Source: JBCBGF01 sp039193455 (GTDB lineage: Bacteria > Pseudomonadota > Alphaproteobacteria > Rhodobacterales > Rhodobacteraceae). Taken from it: 64,000 nt of DNA. The translations under genes were made by a program, and so were the position numbers. Shown piece by piece: positions 17,443 through 26,809 of this stretch (position 1 is the first letter of the stretch; each line of letters opens with the position of its first letter). Under the pieces are notes generated by a model. The model saw only the letters and a list, made by a program, of their open reading frames with translations, ran no database searches and was not told where the DNA came from. The stretch lies in assembly GCA_039193455.1 (NCBI GenBank), contig JBCCWO010000006.1, positions 1 to 64,000 on the forward strand, given 5' to 3'.

Positions 17443-18747
17443 CTAGATGTCGAGGGTGTAGGTCCTCTCCCACTCGGACAGGTGGGCTTTGAACGCCTCC
17501 CATTCCGCGTGTTTGAGCTTCAGATAGGCGGCAGAGAACGCGTCGCCCAGTGCCGATTTCAGCGCCTTATCGCGGTCAAAGGCGCGAAGCGCATCAAGCA
17601 GGTTCAGCGGCAGCTTCTTGGCCCCGCGTGCCTTGCTGGCCTCGGTATACATGTTTATAAACAGCGGCTTGCCCGGATCCGCCTGCGATTCCAGCCCGGA
17701 AAGGCCGGCTGCGATAATGGCCGATTGCAAGAGATAGGGGTTTGCCGCCCCGTCGGGCAGGCGCAGCTCGAACCGTCCGGGGCCGGGAACGCGGACCATA
17801 TGGGTGCGGTTGTTGCCCGTCCAGGTCACCGTTTTGGGCGACCATGTGGCGCCCGAGCGCGTGACCGGCGCGTTGATCCGCTTGTAGCTGTTGACCGTGG
17901 GGTTGGTGATCGCGGTCAGCGCCGTGGCATGCTGCATGATGCCGCCGAGGAAATGGTGACCATCGGCGCTGAGCCCCATGTCGTGGCTGTCATCGGCGAA
18001 GGCGTTGTTGCCCGCCTGATCCCAGACGGAGACGTGGACGTGGCAGCCATTGCCAGTGAGCCGTTCCAGCGGCTTTGGCATGAAGGTTGCACGCAGCCCA
18101 TGTTTCTCGACCACCGATTTGACCATGAACTTGAAGAACGAGTGTCGGTCGGCGGTGACCATCGCATCGTCGAATTCCCAGTTCATCTCGAACTGACCAT
18201 TCGCGTCTTCGTGGTCGTTCTGATACGGGCCCCAGCCCAGCGCGCCCATATAGTCGCAGATCTCGGCGATCACGTCATAACGGCGCATGACCGCCTGTTG
18301 GTCGTAGCAGGGCTTTTCGGCGATATCAGACGGGTCAGAGATGTCGGAACCATCGGGGAGGAGGAGGAAGAACTCGGCCTCTACCCCTGTTTTGACCGTC
18401 AGCCCCTTCTCGGCGGCCTTGGCGACTTGGGCAGCCAACACGTTGCGCGGGGCCTGATGGACCAAGTCGCCTTCCATCTTGCAGGTGGTGGGGACCCACG
18501 CGACCTCGGGTTTCCAGGGCAGTTGGATCACCGCCTCCGGGTCGGGGACGGCCAGCATGTCCGGATCGGCAGGCGTGCTGTCGAGCCAGGCGGCAAAAGC
18601 GGCAAAACCTGCCCCCTCCTCTTGCATGTCGGCAATGGCGGCAGCGGGGACAAGTTTCGCCCGCTGCGCGCCGAAGAGATCGGTGAAGGACACCATGAAA
18701 TACTTCACGCCCTTCTCGCGGGCGAAGGTCTCTAATGATTGGGTCAT
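17443..18747 (-). CDS. glnT: type III glutamine synthetase-like enzyme (GlnT or gamma-glutamylmethylamide synthetase)
   Basis: 434 residues. It is a glutamate-amine ligase with the GS fold: FTDLFGAQRAKLVP in the beta-grasp part, VEAEFFLLLPDG and NGCHVHVSVWD for metal binding, the ATP-site INAPVTRSGATWSPKT, and RFELRLPDGAANPYL. The last gene of glxBCD-glnT, it starts after AAGGAG at a 6-base spacing. Family knowledge offers two readings: glutamine synthesis (GlnT), or ligation of methylamine to glutamate (GmaS) in the N-methylglutamate pathway. The GlxBCD neighbours make the second attractive. Confidence 0.83.
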   Translation of the reverse strand: MTQSLETFAREKGVKYFMVSFTDLFGAQRAKLVPAAAIADMQEEGAGFAAFAAWLDSTPADPDMLAVPDPEAVIQLPWKPEVAWVPTTCKMEGDLVHQAPRNVLAAQVAKAAEKGLTVKTGVEAEFFLLLPDGSDISDPSDIAEKPCYDQQAVMRRYDVIAEICDYMGALGWGPYQNDHEDANGQFEMNWEFDDAMVTADRHSFFKFMVKSVVEKHGLRATFMPKPLERLTGNGCHVHVSVWDQAGNNAFADDSHDMGLSADGHHFLGGIMQHATALTAITNPTVNSYKRINAPVTRSGATWSPKTVTWTGNNRTHMVRVPGPGRFELRLPDGAANPYLLQSAIIAAGLSGLESQADPGKPLFINMYTEASKARGAKKLPLNLLDALRAFDRDKALKSALGDAFSAAYLKLKHAEWEAFKAHLSEWERTYTLDI

Positions 18748-18758
18748 GGTGTTCTCCT

Positions 18759-20093
18759 TCAATAACCGCCCTGCCCGGGGATCCACTCGGTACCTGCAAG
18801 CGGGACGCCCGCCATCGCCGCCGCTTCGACCGTCAGGGCGCAGAGGTCTTCGGGTTCGAGGTTGCGCACATGGCTTTTGCCGCAGGCGCGGGCGATGGTC
18901 TGCGCCTCGAGTGTGAGCACGCTGAGATAGTTGTAAAGCCGCCGCCCCCCGGCAACGGGATCAAGGCGGGCGGCCAGTTCGGGGTCTTGCGTGCTGATCC
19001 CGGCGGGGTCCTGCCCCTCGTGCCAGTCGTCATAGGCGCCGGCGGTGGTGCCGAGCTTTTGGTACTCGTCCTCCCAGCGCGGATCATTGTCACCCAGTGC
19101 AACAAGCGCGGCGGTGCCGATCGATACCGCATCGGCGCCAAGGGCGAGCGCCTTGGCCACATCTGCCCCGGTGCGGATCCCGCCCGAAACGACAAGCTGC
19201 ACCTTGCGGTGCATGCCCAGATCTTGGAGCGCCTTCACCGCAGGCCGGATGCAGGCCAGCGTCGGAAGGCCGACATGTTCGATGAACACGTCCTGCGTTG
19301 CCGCGGTCCCGCCCTGCATGCCATCCAGAACCACCACGTCCGCCCCGGATTTCACTGCCAGCGTCGTATCAAAATAGGGCCGCGCGCCGCCGACCTTGAC
19401 AAAGATCGGTTTCTCCCAGCCGGTGATCTCGCGCAGCTCGAGTATCTTGATTTCCATGTCGTCGGGGCCGGTCCAATCCGGGTGGCGACAAGCAGAACGT
19501 TGGTCGATGCCCATGGGCAGATCGCGCATGTCCGCCACGCGGTCAGAGATCTTTTGGCCCAGCAGCATCCCCCCGCCCCCGGGTTTCGCGCCCTGCCCCA
19601 CGACGATTTCGATCGCGTCGGCGCGGCGCAGATCGTCGGGGTTCATGCCATAACGCGACGGCAGGTATTGGTAGATAAGCTTGTCGGAATGGCCGCGTTC
19701 CTCTTCGGTCATGCCGCCATCGCCCGTGGTGGTGGAGGTGCCGGCCAGTGTCGCGCCCCGCCCCAGCGCCTCTTTCGCCTGGCCCGACAGCGCGCCAAAG
19801 CTCATGCCCGCGATGGTGACGGGGATTTTCAGCTTGATAGGCGTCTTGGCGAAGCGGGTGCCAAGCGTGACATCCGTTGCGCAGGTCTCGCGATACCCTT
19901 CAAGCGGGTAGCGCGAGATGGATGCGCCGAGGAACAAGAGGTCGTCGAAATGGGGCACGCGCCGTTTGGCACCGCCGCCGCGGATATCGTAGATGCCGGT
20001 GGCCGCCGCGCGGCGGATCTCGGCGTTCACCTCTTGCGAAAAGGTCCAGCTTTGGCGGGGTGTGGTGCGAGGAATGTGGCTGTTATCCATCAA
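18759..20093 (-). CDS. glxD: FMN-binding glutamate synthase family protein (GlxD / MgsC-like)
   Basis: 444 residues. This is the synthase-domain homologue of glutamate synthase, with the FMN barrel segments PVTIAGMSFGALSGQAKEAL, IEIVVGQGAKPGGGG, DVVVLDGMQGGTAATQDVF and VSGGIRTGADVAKALALGAD. In N-methylglutamate synthase the three Mgs subunits correspond to the amidotransferase, C-terminal and FMN domains of GltB split into separate genes, and this is the FMN part. It overlaps glxC by 4 bases. It would reduce the 2-oxoglutarate imine formed with ammonia or methylamine. Confidence 0.87.
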   Translation of the reverse strand: MMDNSHIPRTTPRQSWTFSQEVNAEIRRAAATGIYDIRGGGAKRRVPHFDDLLFLGASISRYPLEGYRETCATDVTLGTRFAKTPIKLKIPVTIAGMSFGALSGQAKEALGRGATLAGTSTTTGDGGMTEEERGHSDKLIYQYLPSRYGMNPDDLRRADAIEIVVGQGAKPGGGGMLLGQKISDRVADMRDLPMGIDQRSACRHPDWTGPDDMEIKILELREITGWEKPIFVKVGGARPYFDTTLAVKSGADVVVLDGMQGGTAATQDVFIEHVGLPTLACIRPAVKALQDLGMHRKVQLVVSGGIRTGADVAKALALGADAVSIGTAALVALGDNDPRWEDEYQKLGTTAGAYDDWHEGQDPAGISTQDPELAARLDPVAGGRRLYNYLSVLTLEAQTIARACGKSHVRNLEPEDLCALTVEAAAMAGVPLAGTEWIPGQGGY

Positions 20094-20776
20094 TAGGCCC
20101 CCGCGTTGTCGACGTGGAAATTATAGAGCTGACGCGTCGAGCCATACCGGCGGAAGCGGGCGGCATCGGCGTCGATCTCTGCCTGTTCCAAAAGGGCGGC
20201 GAGCGCTTCGGTATGGGACGGGGTCATCTCCTTCTCGACGCAATCGGCGCCAAGGCTTGCGACTTGGCCCTGCACGAACAGCCGCGCCTCGTAGATCGAG
20301 TCGCCCAGCGCATCACCCGCATCGCCACACACGATCAGATTGCCCTTCTGCGCCATAAACGCCGACATGTGCCCGACATTGCCGCCCACGACGATATCGA
20401 TCCCCTTCATCGAAATGCCGCAACGTGAGGCGGCGTTGCCTTTGATGACGAGCATCCCGCCATGCCCCGTGGCTCCCGCGTACTGGCTGGCATCGCCGTC
20501 GATCACGACGCGGCCGGACATCATGTTTTCTGCGACCCCCGGACCCGCGCTGCCGGTGATCCGCACCGTGGCGTGCTTGTTCATGCCTGCGCAGTAGTAG
20601 CCGGTTGAGCCACGCACGGTGACATCAAGCGGTGCGTCAAGGCCCACCGCCAGCGCGTGGCTGCCGCGGGGATTCAAAATCTCCCACGCGGTTTGGTTCG
20701 TCGCCCCCGCCTGCGCCTGCAGCCGCGCGTTCACGGCGCGCAACTCGGTGTCGGCCAGATCGATCGCCTGCATCAC
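20090..20776 (-). CDS. glxC: GltB C-terminal domain protein (GlxC / MgsB-like)
   Basis: 228 residues. It is built from repeated glycine-rich turns of the right-handed beta-helix found at the C-terminus of glutamate synthase, for example RITGSAGPGVAENMMSGR, GATGHGGMLVIKGNA and VVGGNVGHMSAF. It holds no active-site residues and is structural in the complex. It overlaps both neighbours by 4 bases, showing strict co-translation with glxB and glxD. Confidence 0.87.
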   Translation of the reverse strand: MMQAIDLADTELRAVNARLQAQAGATNQTAWEILNPRGSHALAVGLDAPLDVTVRGSTGYYCAGMNKHATVRITGSAGPGVAENMMSGRVVIDGDASQYAGATGHGGMLVIKGNAASRCGISMKGIDIVVGGNVGHMSAFMAQKGNLIVCGDAGDALGDSIYEARLFVQGQVASLGADCVEKEMTPSHTEALAALLEQAEIDADAARFRRYGSTRQLYNFHVDNAGAY

Positions 20777-21669
20777 TGCCTCCAGAAATAGACGGTGGCG
20801 GGCTCCGGCTCCCAGACGCGGCCGGCGTCGACGCCCGGCAAGGGGGCGAGCGCGCGGTATTCCGAGCCAAAGGCCACGTAGGCGTCCGTTTCGGCCATGA
20901 CGGCAGGCTTGCAGGCCACCGGATCGCGCAGGACACCGAAGCCGTCACGGGTGCCGACAACAAATGTGTAGAAGCCGTCAAGGTCATTGAGCCCGGCCTC
21001 GAGAGCCGCGCCCAGGTCATCGCCATCGGCCATCCGGGCGGTCAGATACGCGGCGGCCACTTCGCTGTCATTGTCTGTCTCGAAGCCCACACCCTTGTGG
21101 CGCAGATCACGCCGGAGGTTGTTATGGTTCGAGAGCGAACCGTTGTGGACAAGGCACTGATCCGCACCGGTCGAAAACGGATGCGCGCCCATCGTGGTCA
21201 CGGCGCTTTCGGTGGCCATGCGGGTGTGGCCGATCCCATGGGTGCCCCCCATCGCCCCGATCCCAAAGCGTTGGGCGACGTCGCGGGGCAGGCCGACCTC
21301 TTTGTAGATCTCGATCGCTTCACCCGCGCTCATCACGCGGCAGCCGGGGCGCAGGTCTGCCAGCGCGCTACGCGCCTGCGCCACGACATCGGCGGGCATT
21401 CCGAGCACTGCGTGGGTGGCCTTGATGCGCAGCGAGACAGGGACACCGATGGCGCCCGCCAGCGCGCTGTCCAACCCGTCGAAATCCGTGTCCGGGTCGG
21501 GCGATTGGATGGTGATCTTGGCGGCACCAGAACCCGCGCCGTCATAAATCGCAATCCCGGCGCTGTCCGGGCCGCGGTCGGTCATGGTGACCAGCATATC
21601 CGCCAGCATCCCGCCCAGATCGGGCGCGAGGCTGTGATCCTTGAGAAAAAGACCGACGATCCCGCACAT
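20773..21669 (-). CDS. glxB: class II glutamine amidotransferase (GlxB / MgsA-like)
   Basis: 298 residues. The protein starts MCGIVGLF, so Cys2 becomes the N-terminal nucleophile after Met removal. RGPDSAGIAIYD, HTRMATESAVTTMGAHPF and CLVHNGSLSNHNNLRRDL complete the class II glutaminase site. It hydrolyses glutamine to supply the amine for the GlxD/MgsC domain. First gene of a four-gene run; the 113 bases upstream separate it from the XRE-cupin regulator and probably contain the operon promoter. Confidence 0.88.
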   Translation of the reverse strand: MCGIVGLFLKDHSLAPDLGGMLADMLVTMTDRGPDSAGIAIYDGAGSGAAKITIQSPDPDTDFDGLDSALAGAIGVPVSLRIKATHAVLGMPADVVAQARSALADLRPGCRVMSAGEAIEIYKEVGLPRDVAQRFGIGAMGGTHGIGHTRMATESAVTTMGAHPFSTGADQCLVHNGSLSNHNNLRRDLRHKGVGFETDNDSEVAAAYLTARMADGDDLGAALEAGLNDLDGFYTFVVGTRDGFGVLRDPVACKPAVMAETDAYVAFGSEYRALAPLPGVDAGRVWEPEPATVYFWRQ

Positions 21670-21782
21670 GGATTGCCTCCCTTAATATGCTCTTCGTTAC
21701 GCTATGCAGTTATTCACCTGTGGCAAGTAATTTTGCTGTTGGGAAAAACAATGCGAGCCTGTTTGCCCGTTTTGGCAGCACT

Positions 21783-22415
21783 TCATGGCTCTTGCCGATA
21801 CGAGATGACCGACAGATAGCGCGCGGGCAGCGCGATCAGTTCCTCTGGCCCGTGCGGGGCGTCCGCGTCAAAGAACAGGCTATCGCCAGGCTCCAGTCTG
21901 TAGGTCTGATCGCCGTGGCGATAGGCGACCGTGCCCTCGAGCATATAGATCAGTTCGACCCCACCATGCTGAAACGCGGGAAAGGTATCTGACTCGGTCG
22001 TCAGCGTGATCATGTAAGGTTCCACGGTGACGCCGCTGGTATTGGCGCCAAGATGACCCAGCAGGTTGTACTGATGCCCAGCCCGCGTGCCCTCGCGCGC
22101 GGTTTCGACCCCCTGCCCGGCCTGGATATGGACCGCCTCGCGCCGTTCCTCGAACCGGCTGAGAAACGCCGTAAGCGGCACGCCCAGCGCGTGGCTCAAG
22201 GTCTGCAGCGTCGTGAGCGAGGGCGAGGTCAGGCCATTTTCGATCTTGGACAGCATGCCCGGCGACAGTCCTGTGCGCGCGCCCAGGTCGGTGACCGTCA
22301 TTTCGCGCTGATGGCGAAAGGCACGCACCGCACGCCCGATGGCAACCTCGAGCACCCGCTCGCGGGCGGGGGCGGCGCGGTGCGGATTCTGGCGCAGCGG
22401 CTTCGGCTCGGTCAT
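21783..22415 (-). CDS. XRE family regulator with C-terminal cupin
   Basis: 210 residues. A helix-turn-helix domain (about residues 25-80: MTVTDLGARTGLSPGMLSKI) is joined to a cupin sensor (about 110-205: GGVELIYMLEGTVAYRHGD, LEPGDSLFFDADAPHGPE). Family members respond to small metabolites such as amines. It lies just upstream of glxB in the same direction and divergent from the aldo/keto reductase. Regulation of glxBCD-glnT is the simplest inference. ATG 22415 was chosen since sequence further upstream looks non-coding. Confidence 0.83.
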   Translation of the reverse strand: MTEPKPLRQNPHRAAPARERVLEVAIGRAVRAFRHQREMTVTDLGARTGLSPGMLSKIENGLTSPSLTTLQTLSHALGVPLTAFLSRFEERREAVHIQAGQGVETAREGTRAGHQYNLLGHLGANTSGVTVEPYMITLTTESDTFPAFQHGGVELIYMLEGTVAYRHGDQTYRLEPGDSLFFDADAPHGPEELIALPARYLSVISYRQEP

Positions 22416-22556
22416 GGACCCATCGTGGCGATGATCCGGCCCTTCAACAAGCCACGCACCCGGGAAATTCACCCATCGCGCGGAATTGAGGCGATCGGCG
22501 ATGGATGCAGGCCGCGGTGCTGATAATGGTAGCGCCAACAAAAAGCGGAGGGACCT

Positions 22557-23549
22557 ATGGCATTGGCAACACGACGGTTTGGCAAGACCGGCTGGCAGGT
22601 GAGCGAGATCGGCTTTGGCGCCTGGGCCATCGGCGGAAACTGGGGCGATGTGACCGAGGCGGATGCCAAGGCAACCTTGCAGGCGACGCTGGAGGCCGGG
22701 GTTACATTTCTCGACACCGCAGATGTTTATGGCGACGGCCGGTCAGAACGGCTGATCCGTGATGTACTGGCCGAGTGGGACGGTGACCGCCCGGTGGTGG
22801 CGACCAAGGCGGGGCGGCGGGTCGATCCGCACGTGTCAGAAGGCTATACGCCCGAAGCGCTGGAGGCGTTCATCGACCGCAGCCGCGAGAACCTTGGGAT
22901 GGAGACGCTGGACCTTGTCCAGCTGCATTGCCCTCCGACCGAGGTCTACTACCGGCCCGAGATCTTCGCGGCGCTCGGCGATATGGTTTCGCGCGGCAAG
23001 CTGGCCCACTACGCGGTGTCGGTGGAAAAGGTCGAAGAGGCGATGAAGGCGATTGAGTATCCCGGCGTCGCCTCGGTCCAGATCATCTACAACATGTTCC
23101 GGCAGAGGCCCGATTGGGTGTTCTTTCGCGAGGCGCGCGCGCGCGACGTGGCGGTGATCGCGCGGGTGCCGCTGGCCAGCGGGCTGTTGACCGGCAAGAT
23201 GCGCGCCGACACCGCCTTTGCAGCGGACGATCATCGCAACTTCAACCGCCACGGCGACGCGTTCGACGTTGGCGAAACCTTTGCAGGCGTGCCTTACGAG
23301 ATCGCGCTGGAGGCGGTAGAAGAGATCCGCAAGCTGGTGCCCGAAGGGGCGACCATGGCGGCGATGGCGCTGCGCTGGATCCTGATGGCCGAGGCGGTGA
23401 GTGTGGTGATCCCCGGCGCGCGTACGCCCGAACAAGCGGTCGCGAACGCGGGCGCGGATGCCTTAGCGCCGTTGGCCGATGATGTGATGGCGGCGGTGAA
23501 AGAGATTTACGACGGCCGTGTCGCAGAACACGTGCACCACCGCTGGTAG
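22557..23549 (+). CDS. aldo/keto reductase
   Basis: 330 residues, TIM-barrel NADPH-dependent oxidoreductase. The tetrad is visible: Asp and Tyr in FLDTADVYGDGRSE, Lys in VVATKAG, and His in VQLHCPP. SVVIPGARTPEQAVANAGA near the C-terminus binds the cofactor phosphate. A strong purine-rich ribosome site (GGAGGG) precedes the ATG. It is divergent from the XRE-cupin regulator. Substrate cannot be predicted; YajO/Tas-like general stress reduction of aldehydes is common. Confidence 0.88.
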   Translation: MALATRRFGKTGWQVSEIGFGAWAIGGNWGDVTEADAKATLQATLEAGVTFLDTADVYGDGRSERLIRDVLAEWDGDRPVVATKAGRRVDPHVSEGYTPEALEAFIDRSRENLGMETLDLVQLHCPPTEVYYRPEIFAALGDMVSRGKLAHYAVSVEKVEEAMKAIEYPGVASVQIIYNMFRQRPDWVFFREARARDVAVIARVPLASGLLTGKMRADTAFAADDHRNFNRHGDAFDVGETFAGVPYEIALEAVEEIRKLVPEGATMAAMALRWILMAEAVSVVIPGARTPEQAVANAGADALAPLADDVMAAVKEIYDGRVAEHVHHRW

Positions 23550-23550
23550 G

Positions 23551-24699
23551 CTATCCGAGCCGCGCGCCGCTCTGCCAGACCGCGTTCAAGTGAAGATCAT
23601 CGGTAAGGTGCACGAAGTCCGCAGGGCCCTCTGGCGCCAGACGACCCTGCCCGGCCGAGAGGCCTGCAACCTGCGCCGGGCGTGATGTGGCCATGGTGAA
23701 CGCCTCGGCCAGATCAACGCCGAGCGCGTGGACATTGCGTATGGCGGTCGCGAGATCCAGATCGGCCCCGGCTAGCGTGCCGTCCGCGAGCGTGAGACGG
23801 CCATTGGCGCGCTGAATCTCGCGCCCATTGAGCTCAAAGCGCGTGATGTCTGACCCGGCGGGTGCCATCGCGTCGCTGACAAGAAATATACCGCCCGGTC
23901 CCGCTTTGGCCGCCAGTGCGGCGCGCATGTTTTCGGGATGGACGTGGATGCCGTCGGCGATCAGGCCTGCCGAAAGTGCGCGGTTCGAGAGCGCCGCCCC
24001 CACCAGACCGGGGGCGCGGGCGGTCATCTGGCTCATCGCGTTGAAGAGATGGGTGACGCATGTGGCGCCCGCGACTTGAGCCGCTTCCGCCCCCTCAACC
24101 GTGCAATCGCTGTGGCCGAGCGAGACGATGATCCCTGCGTGTGCGAGGCGGCCAATCTGTTCCGGCGTAACGGCTTCGGGCGCGAGGGTGACTTTCAGAA
24201 CGGCTAGTTTCTCGGCTGCGGCGATCAGCATGTCTTCGTCCGCCGCTGTCATGGGCCGGATCAGCGTGCCAGCATGGGCGCCTTTTCGGGCGGGGCACAG
24301 ATGCGGGCCTTCGAGGTGCAGCCCGGCGATGCCGGGGACGTTTTCATGCAGCGCGTCCACGACGGCAGCGATTGCGGCGCGGGTCACCTCGGGCGTGTCG
24401 GTGATCAGCGTCGGCAAAATCGTCGTTGCGCCGAGCCGTGCATGGGCGGCGGCGATGGTGGCGAGCGTCTCAATGGTCGGCAGGGCGTTGAACATCACCC
24501 CGCCCCCGCCATTGACCTGTAGATCGACAAAGCCCGGTGCGAGGATACCGCCGGGCAATTCCTGGCGCGCAACGTCGGGCGAAAGCACACTCTCAGGCGT
24601 GATCGCCGCAACCCGGGCGCCATCTACCACCAGGGCATGGCCGTCGCGCAGGCTGTTGCCGTCAAACACCCGCGCGCCGGTGTAGGCGATGGCGGTCAC
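23551..24699 (-). CDS. nagA: N-acetylglucosamine-6-phosphate deacetylase
   Basis: 382 residues. An amidohydrolase that removes acetate from GlcNAc-6-P. Motifs are GFVDLQVNGGGGVMFN (about 56-71), HLEGPHL (metal Glu), SLGHSD, THLFNAM and SDAMAPAG (catalytic Asp). It overlaps the SIS gene by 4 bases. With the SIS protein and the BadF-type kinase it forms an amino-sugar catabolic operon. The usual sugar ABC transporter genes are not next to it. Confidence 0.92.
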   Translation of the reverse strand: MTAIAYTGARVFDGNSLRDGHALVVDGARVAAITPESVLSPDVARQELPGGILAPGFVDLQVNGGGGVMFNALPTIETLATIAAAHARLGATTILPTLITDTPEVTRAAIAAVVDALHENVPGIAGLHLEGPHLCPARKGAHAGTLIRPMTAADEDMLIAAAEKLAVLKVTLAPEAVTPEQIGRLAHAGIIVSLGHSDCTVEGAEAAQVAGATCVTHLFNAMSQMTARAPGLVGAALSNRALSAGLIADGIHVHPENMRAALAAKAGPGGIFLVSDAMAPAGSDITRFELNGREIQRANGRLTLADGTLAGADLDLATAIRNVHALGVDLAEAFTMATSRPAQVAGLSAGQGRLAPEGPADFVHLTDDLHLNAVWQSGARLG

Positions 24700-25727
24700 A
24701 GCGTTTCGGTCACTTTGCTAAGGTGGCGCGGGCGGTCCGGGTCGATCCCACTGGCCAGCGCGACGCGTTCGACAAGCCCGTAGAAGGTGGTGATCAGGCT
24801 GATCGGATCGGTCAGGGGGTGGGTGGAGCGGACATGTTCCAAACTGGTCGCATGCGTGGATGTGTCAGACGTGACGAACACCCGCGCGCCCTTGGCCGCC
24901 AACGCATCCGCGGTTTCCACGACTTGCGCCCGGGCGGCATCGGCGGCGGCAAAGCAGATCACCGGGAACCCGCTGCCGACGATTGAGACGGGGCCATGCA
25001 GGACCTCTGCCGACGAATAGCTTTCCGCGTGGAGCCGGCAGGTTTCCTTGAACTTCAGCGCCGCCTCGTTCGAGATCGCCCAGGCCGGGCCGCGGCCCAG
25101 CGTGAAGAGAGAGCTTGCGCCAGCCAGTGCGTGCTCCACCTCGCCCCAGTCGATGGCAATGGCGCGTTCAAGGACGGCAGGCAGGTTGCGGATCGCGGCC
25201 CGTAACGCGCTATCGCCGCGCCACTCGGCGATCAGGAGCAATCCGGCTACCGCTGAGGACACAAAGGTCTTGGTCGCTGCCACGCTGTGTTCGGGACCAG
25301 CGTGAATATTGAGGGTGTGAAGGCTCGCCTCGGACAGGGGCGAGTTCGGCGCGTTCGTCAGTGCAATCGACAGCGCCCCATGCGCACCCGCGCTGCGCGA
25401 CATCTCGACGATATCGGGGCTTTGCCCCGATTGAGACACCGACAGGCTGGCACAGCCGTTCAGCCTGAGCGGTGCATCGTAAATTGATGCAACCGAGGGG
25501 CCGATCGACGCCACGGGAACGCCCATGGTCAGTTCGCAGGCATACTTGAGATAGGTGCAGATATGGTCGGACGACCCGCGCGCGACCGTGACCAGGCAAC
25601 TGGGATTGCGGTTCGCCAGTTCGCGGGCGACAGCGGCGATATCCCGGCTGCCAAGGCTCAGCAGGCGTTCGACCGCGTCGGGGATTTCGTCGATTTCGCG
25701 GCGCATCAGGCTGGGGAGGTCTGACAT
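24696..25727 (-). CDS. SIS domain glucosamine-6-phosphate deaminase/isomerase (NagB-II/AgaS-like)
   Basis: 343 residues with two sugar-isomerase (SIS) domains. LVTVARGSSDHICTYLKYA and SVSQSGQSPDIVEMSR are in the first, FTLGRGPAWAISNEAALK and SYSSAEVLHGPVSI in the second. It lacks the glutamine amidotransferase half of GlmS, so it acts as a deaminating isomerase that turns glucosamine-6-P to fructose-6-P. ATG 25727 was chosen; upstream in-frame sequence runs through intergenic DNA. It is followed by nagA with an ATGA overlap. Confidence 0.87.
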   Translation of the reverse strand: MSDLPSLMRREIDEIPDAVERLLSLGSRDIAAVARELANRNPSCLVTVARGSSDHICTYLKYACELTMGVPVASIGPSVASIYDAPLRLNGCASLSVSQSGQSPDIVEMSRSAGAHGALSIALTNAPNSPLSEASLHTLNIHAGPEHSVAATKTFVSSAVAGLLLIAEWRGDSALRAAIRNLPAVLERAIAIDWGEVEHALAGASSLFTLGRGPAWAISNEAALKFKETCRLHAESYSSAEVLHGPVSIVGSGFPVICFAAADAARAQVVETADALAAKGARVFVTSDTSTHATSLEHVRSTHPLTDPISLITTFYGLVERVALASGIDPDRPRHLSKVTETL

Positions 25728-25755
25728 AGGGGGTCCTGGGGAAAGTCGCGTCTGC

Positions 25756-26628
25756 CTACCCATGTCGGCCAATCCGGGCCGCGAGCGCAAGCGCACCGTC
25801 AAGGGCGGTGCCATTTGGGCGGACAACTGTGAGATTTGGGTCAAGATAGGGCGCGTATTCCGGCGCAACGCTTCCCATCAAATAGAGCGGATCGGTGGTT
25901 CTGTGGCCCAGCGCCGCCAATGCCGTCGCGATATAGGCCGCACCGCGACCAAGGAGGTCCGTGGCGACGGGGTCTTGCGCCACGGCCGCCTCAAAAACAG
26001 CGCGCACGCGGGGCTCGGCTCCATACGCGTCCGGCGTGGCGTCGCGCGCAAACGCAACGGCCCCGTGCGGGCCGCCAAGATCGGCCAGCACGGTTCGGGT
26101 CAAGTCGGTATGCGGCATCATCCCGTCCTCGGCACGCAGCGCGGCGGCGAGGATTTCGCGCCCGATCCAGGCCCCTGACGCCTCATCCCCCAGCATCAAG
26201 CCCCAGCCCCCAACGAAGGTGACGGCTTCGTCGGTCTGCCGTCCAAGAAACGATCCGGTGCCGATGGCGGCAACACTGCCGGCGCGTGCGCCAAGCGCTC
26301 CGACAACGGCGGGCAGGCGGTCTTCGGCGTATTCTGCCCGCTTGAGTGGCAGCGCGGCGGCGATCGCGCGAGCCGCGTCGTCGGTTTGCAACCCGGCGAG
26401 CCCGAGGAAGGCGGGCATCTCGGCAAGGGCATCCGGTGCGATCTGGGCCATCGTGGCGAGTTGTGCAAAGCCGTCGCGCAGGGTTTCAACGGCGGCGCCC
26501 GGGTTTGTGGTGACGTTCACACCCGCCGTCTCGACGACCGTGCGCTTCTCGCCCTGTTGCAGTGCGAACCGGCAGGTTGTCGCCCCGCCGTCGACGCCAA
26601 TCAGACCGTTTTGCCCTGCCCCTGCCAT
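25756..26628 (-). CDS. BadF/BcrA-type N-acetylglucosamine kinase
   Basis: 290 residues. An ASKHA-fold kinase with the phosphate-1 loop GVDGGATTCRFAL near the N-terminus, LGLAGLQTDDAAR, the second phosphate loop SVAAIGTGSFLGR and GGWGLMLGDEASG. Such kinases phosphorylate GlcNAc or glucosamine at C6, providing the substrate for the SIS/NagA pair that follows 28 bases downstream. ATG 26628 was selected as it begins right before the nucleotide loop; ATG 26664 is an alternative. Confidence 0.85.
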   Translation of the reverse strand: MAGAGQNGLIGVDGGATTCRFALQQGEKRTVVETAGVNVTTNPGAAVETLRDGFAQLATMAQIAPDALAEMPAFLGLAGLQTDDAARAIAAALPLKRAEYAEDRLPAVVGALGARAGSVAAIGTGSFLGRQTDEAVTFVGGWGLMLGDEASGAWIGREILAAALRAEDGMMPHTDLTRTVLADLGGPHGAVAFARDATPDAYGAEPRVRAVFEAAVAQDPVATDLLGRGAAYIATALAALGHRTTDPLYLMGSVAPEYAPYLDPNLTVVRPNGTALDGALALAARIGRHG

Positions 26629-26809
26629 AGGGGCGCTATAGGCCAGCGGATTGGTCGCGGCCATGGTTGCGATGGGCCTGCGGCGGCACCGTTGCGCGCG
26701 GGTGACGCGTGTGCGTTTGGCAAAGGCGGTGCACAGGCCCGTTTTTGATGGATTGAAGCCGCAACCGGATTGGCGCAGACTCGCGTCGGGCAAGACCGGA
26801 ACGGGCACA

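Noticed and set aside
17482..20096. Two long plus-strand open frames opposite glnT and glxD
   Set aside because: They mirror conserved enzyme genes on the minus strand and show no domain of their own.
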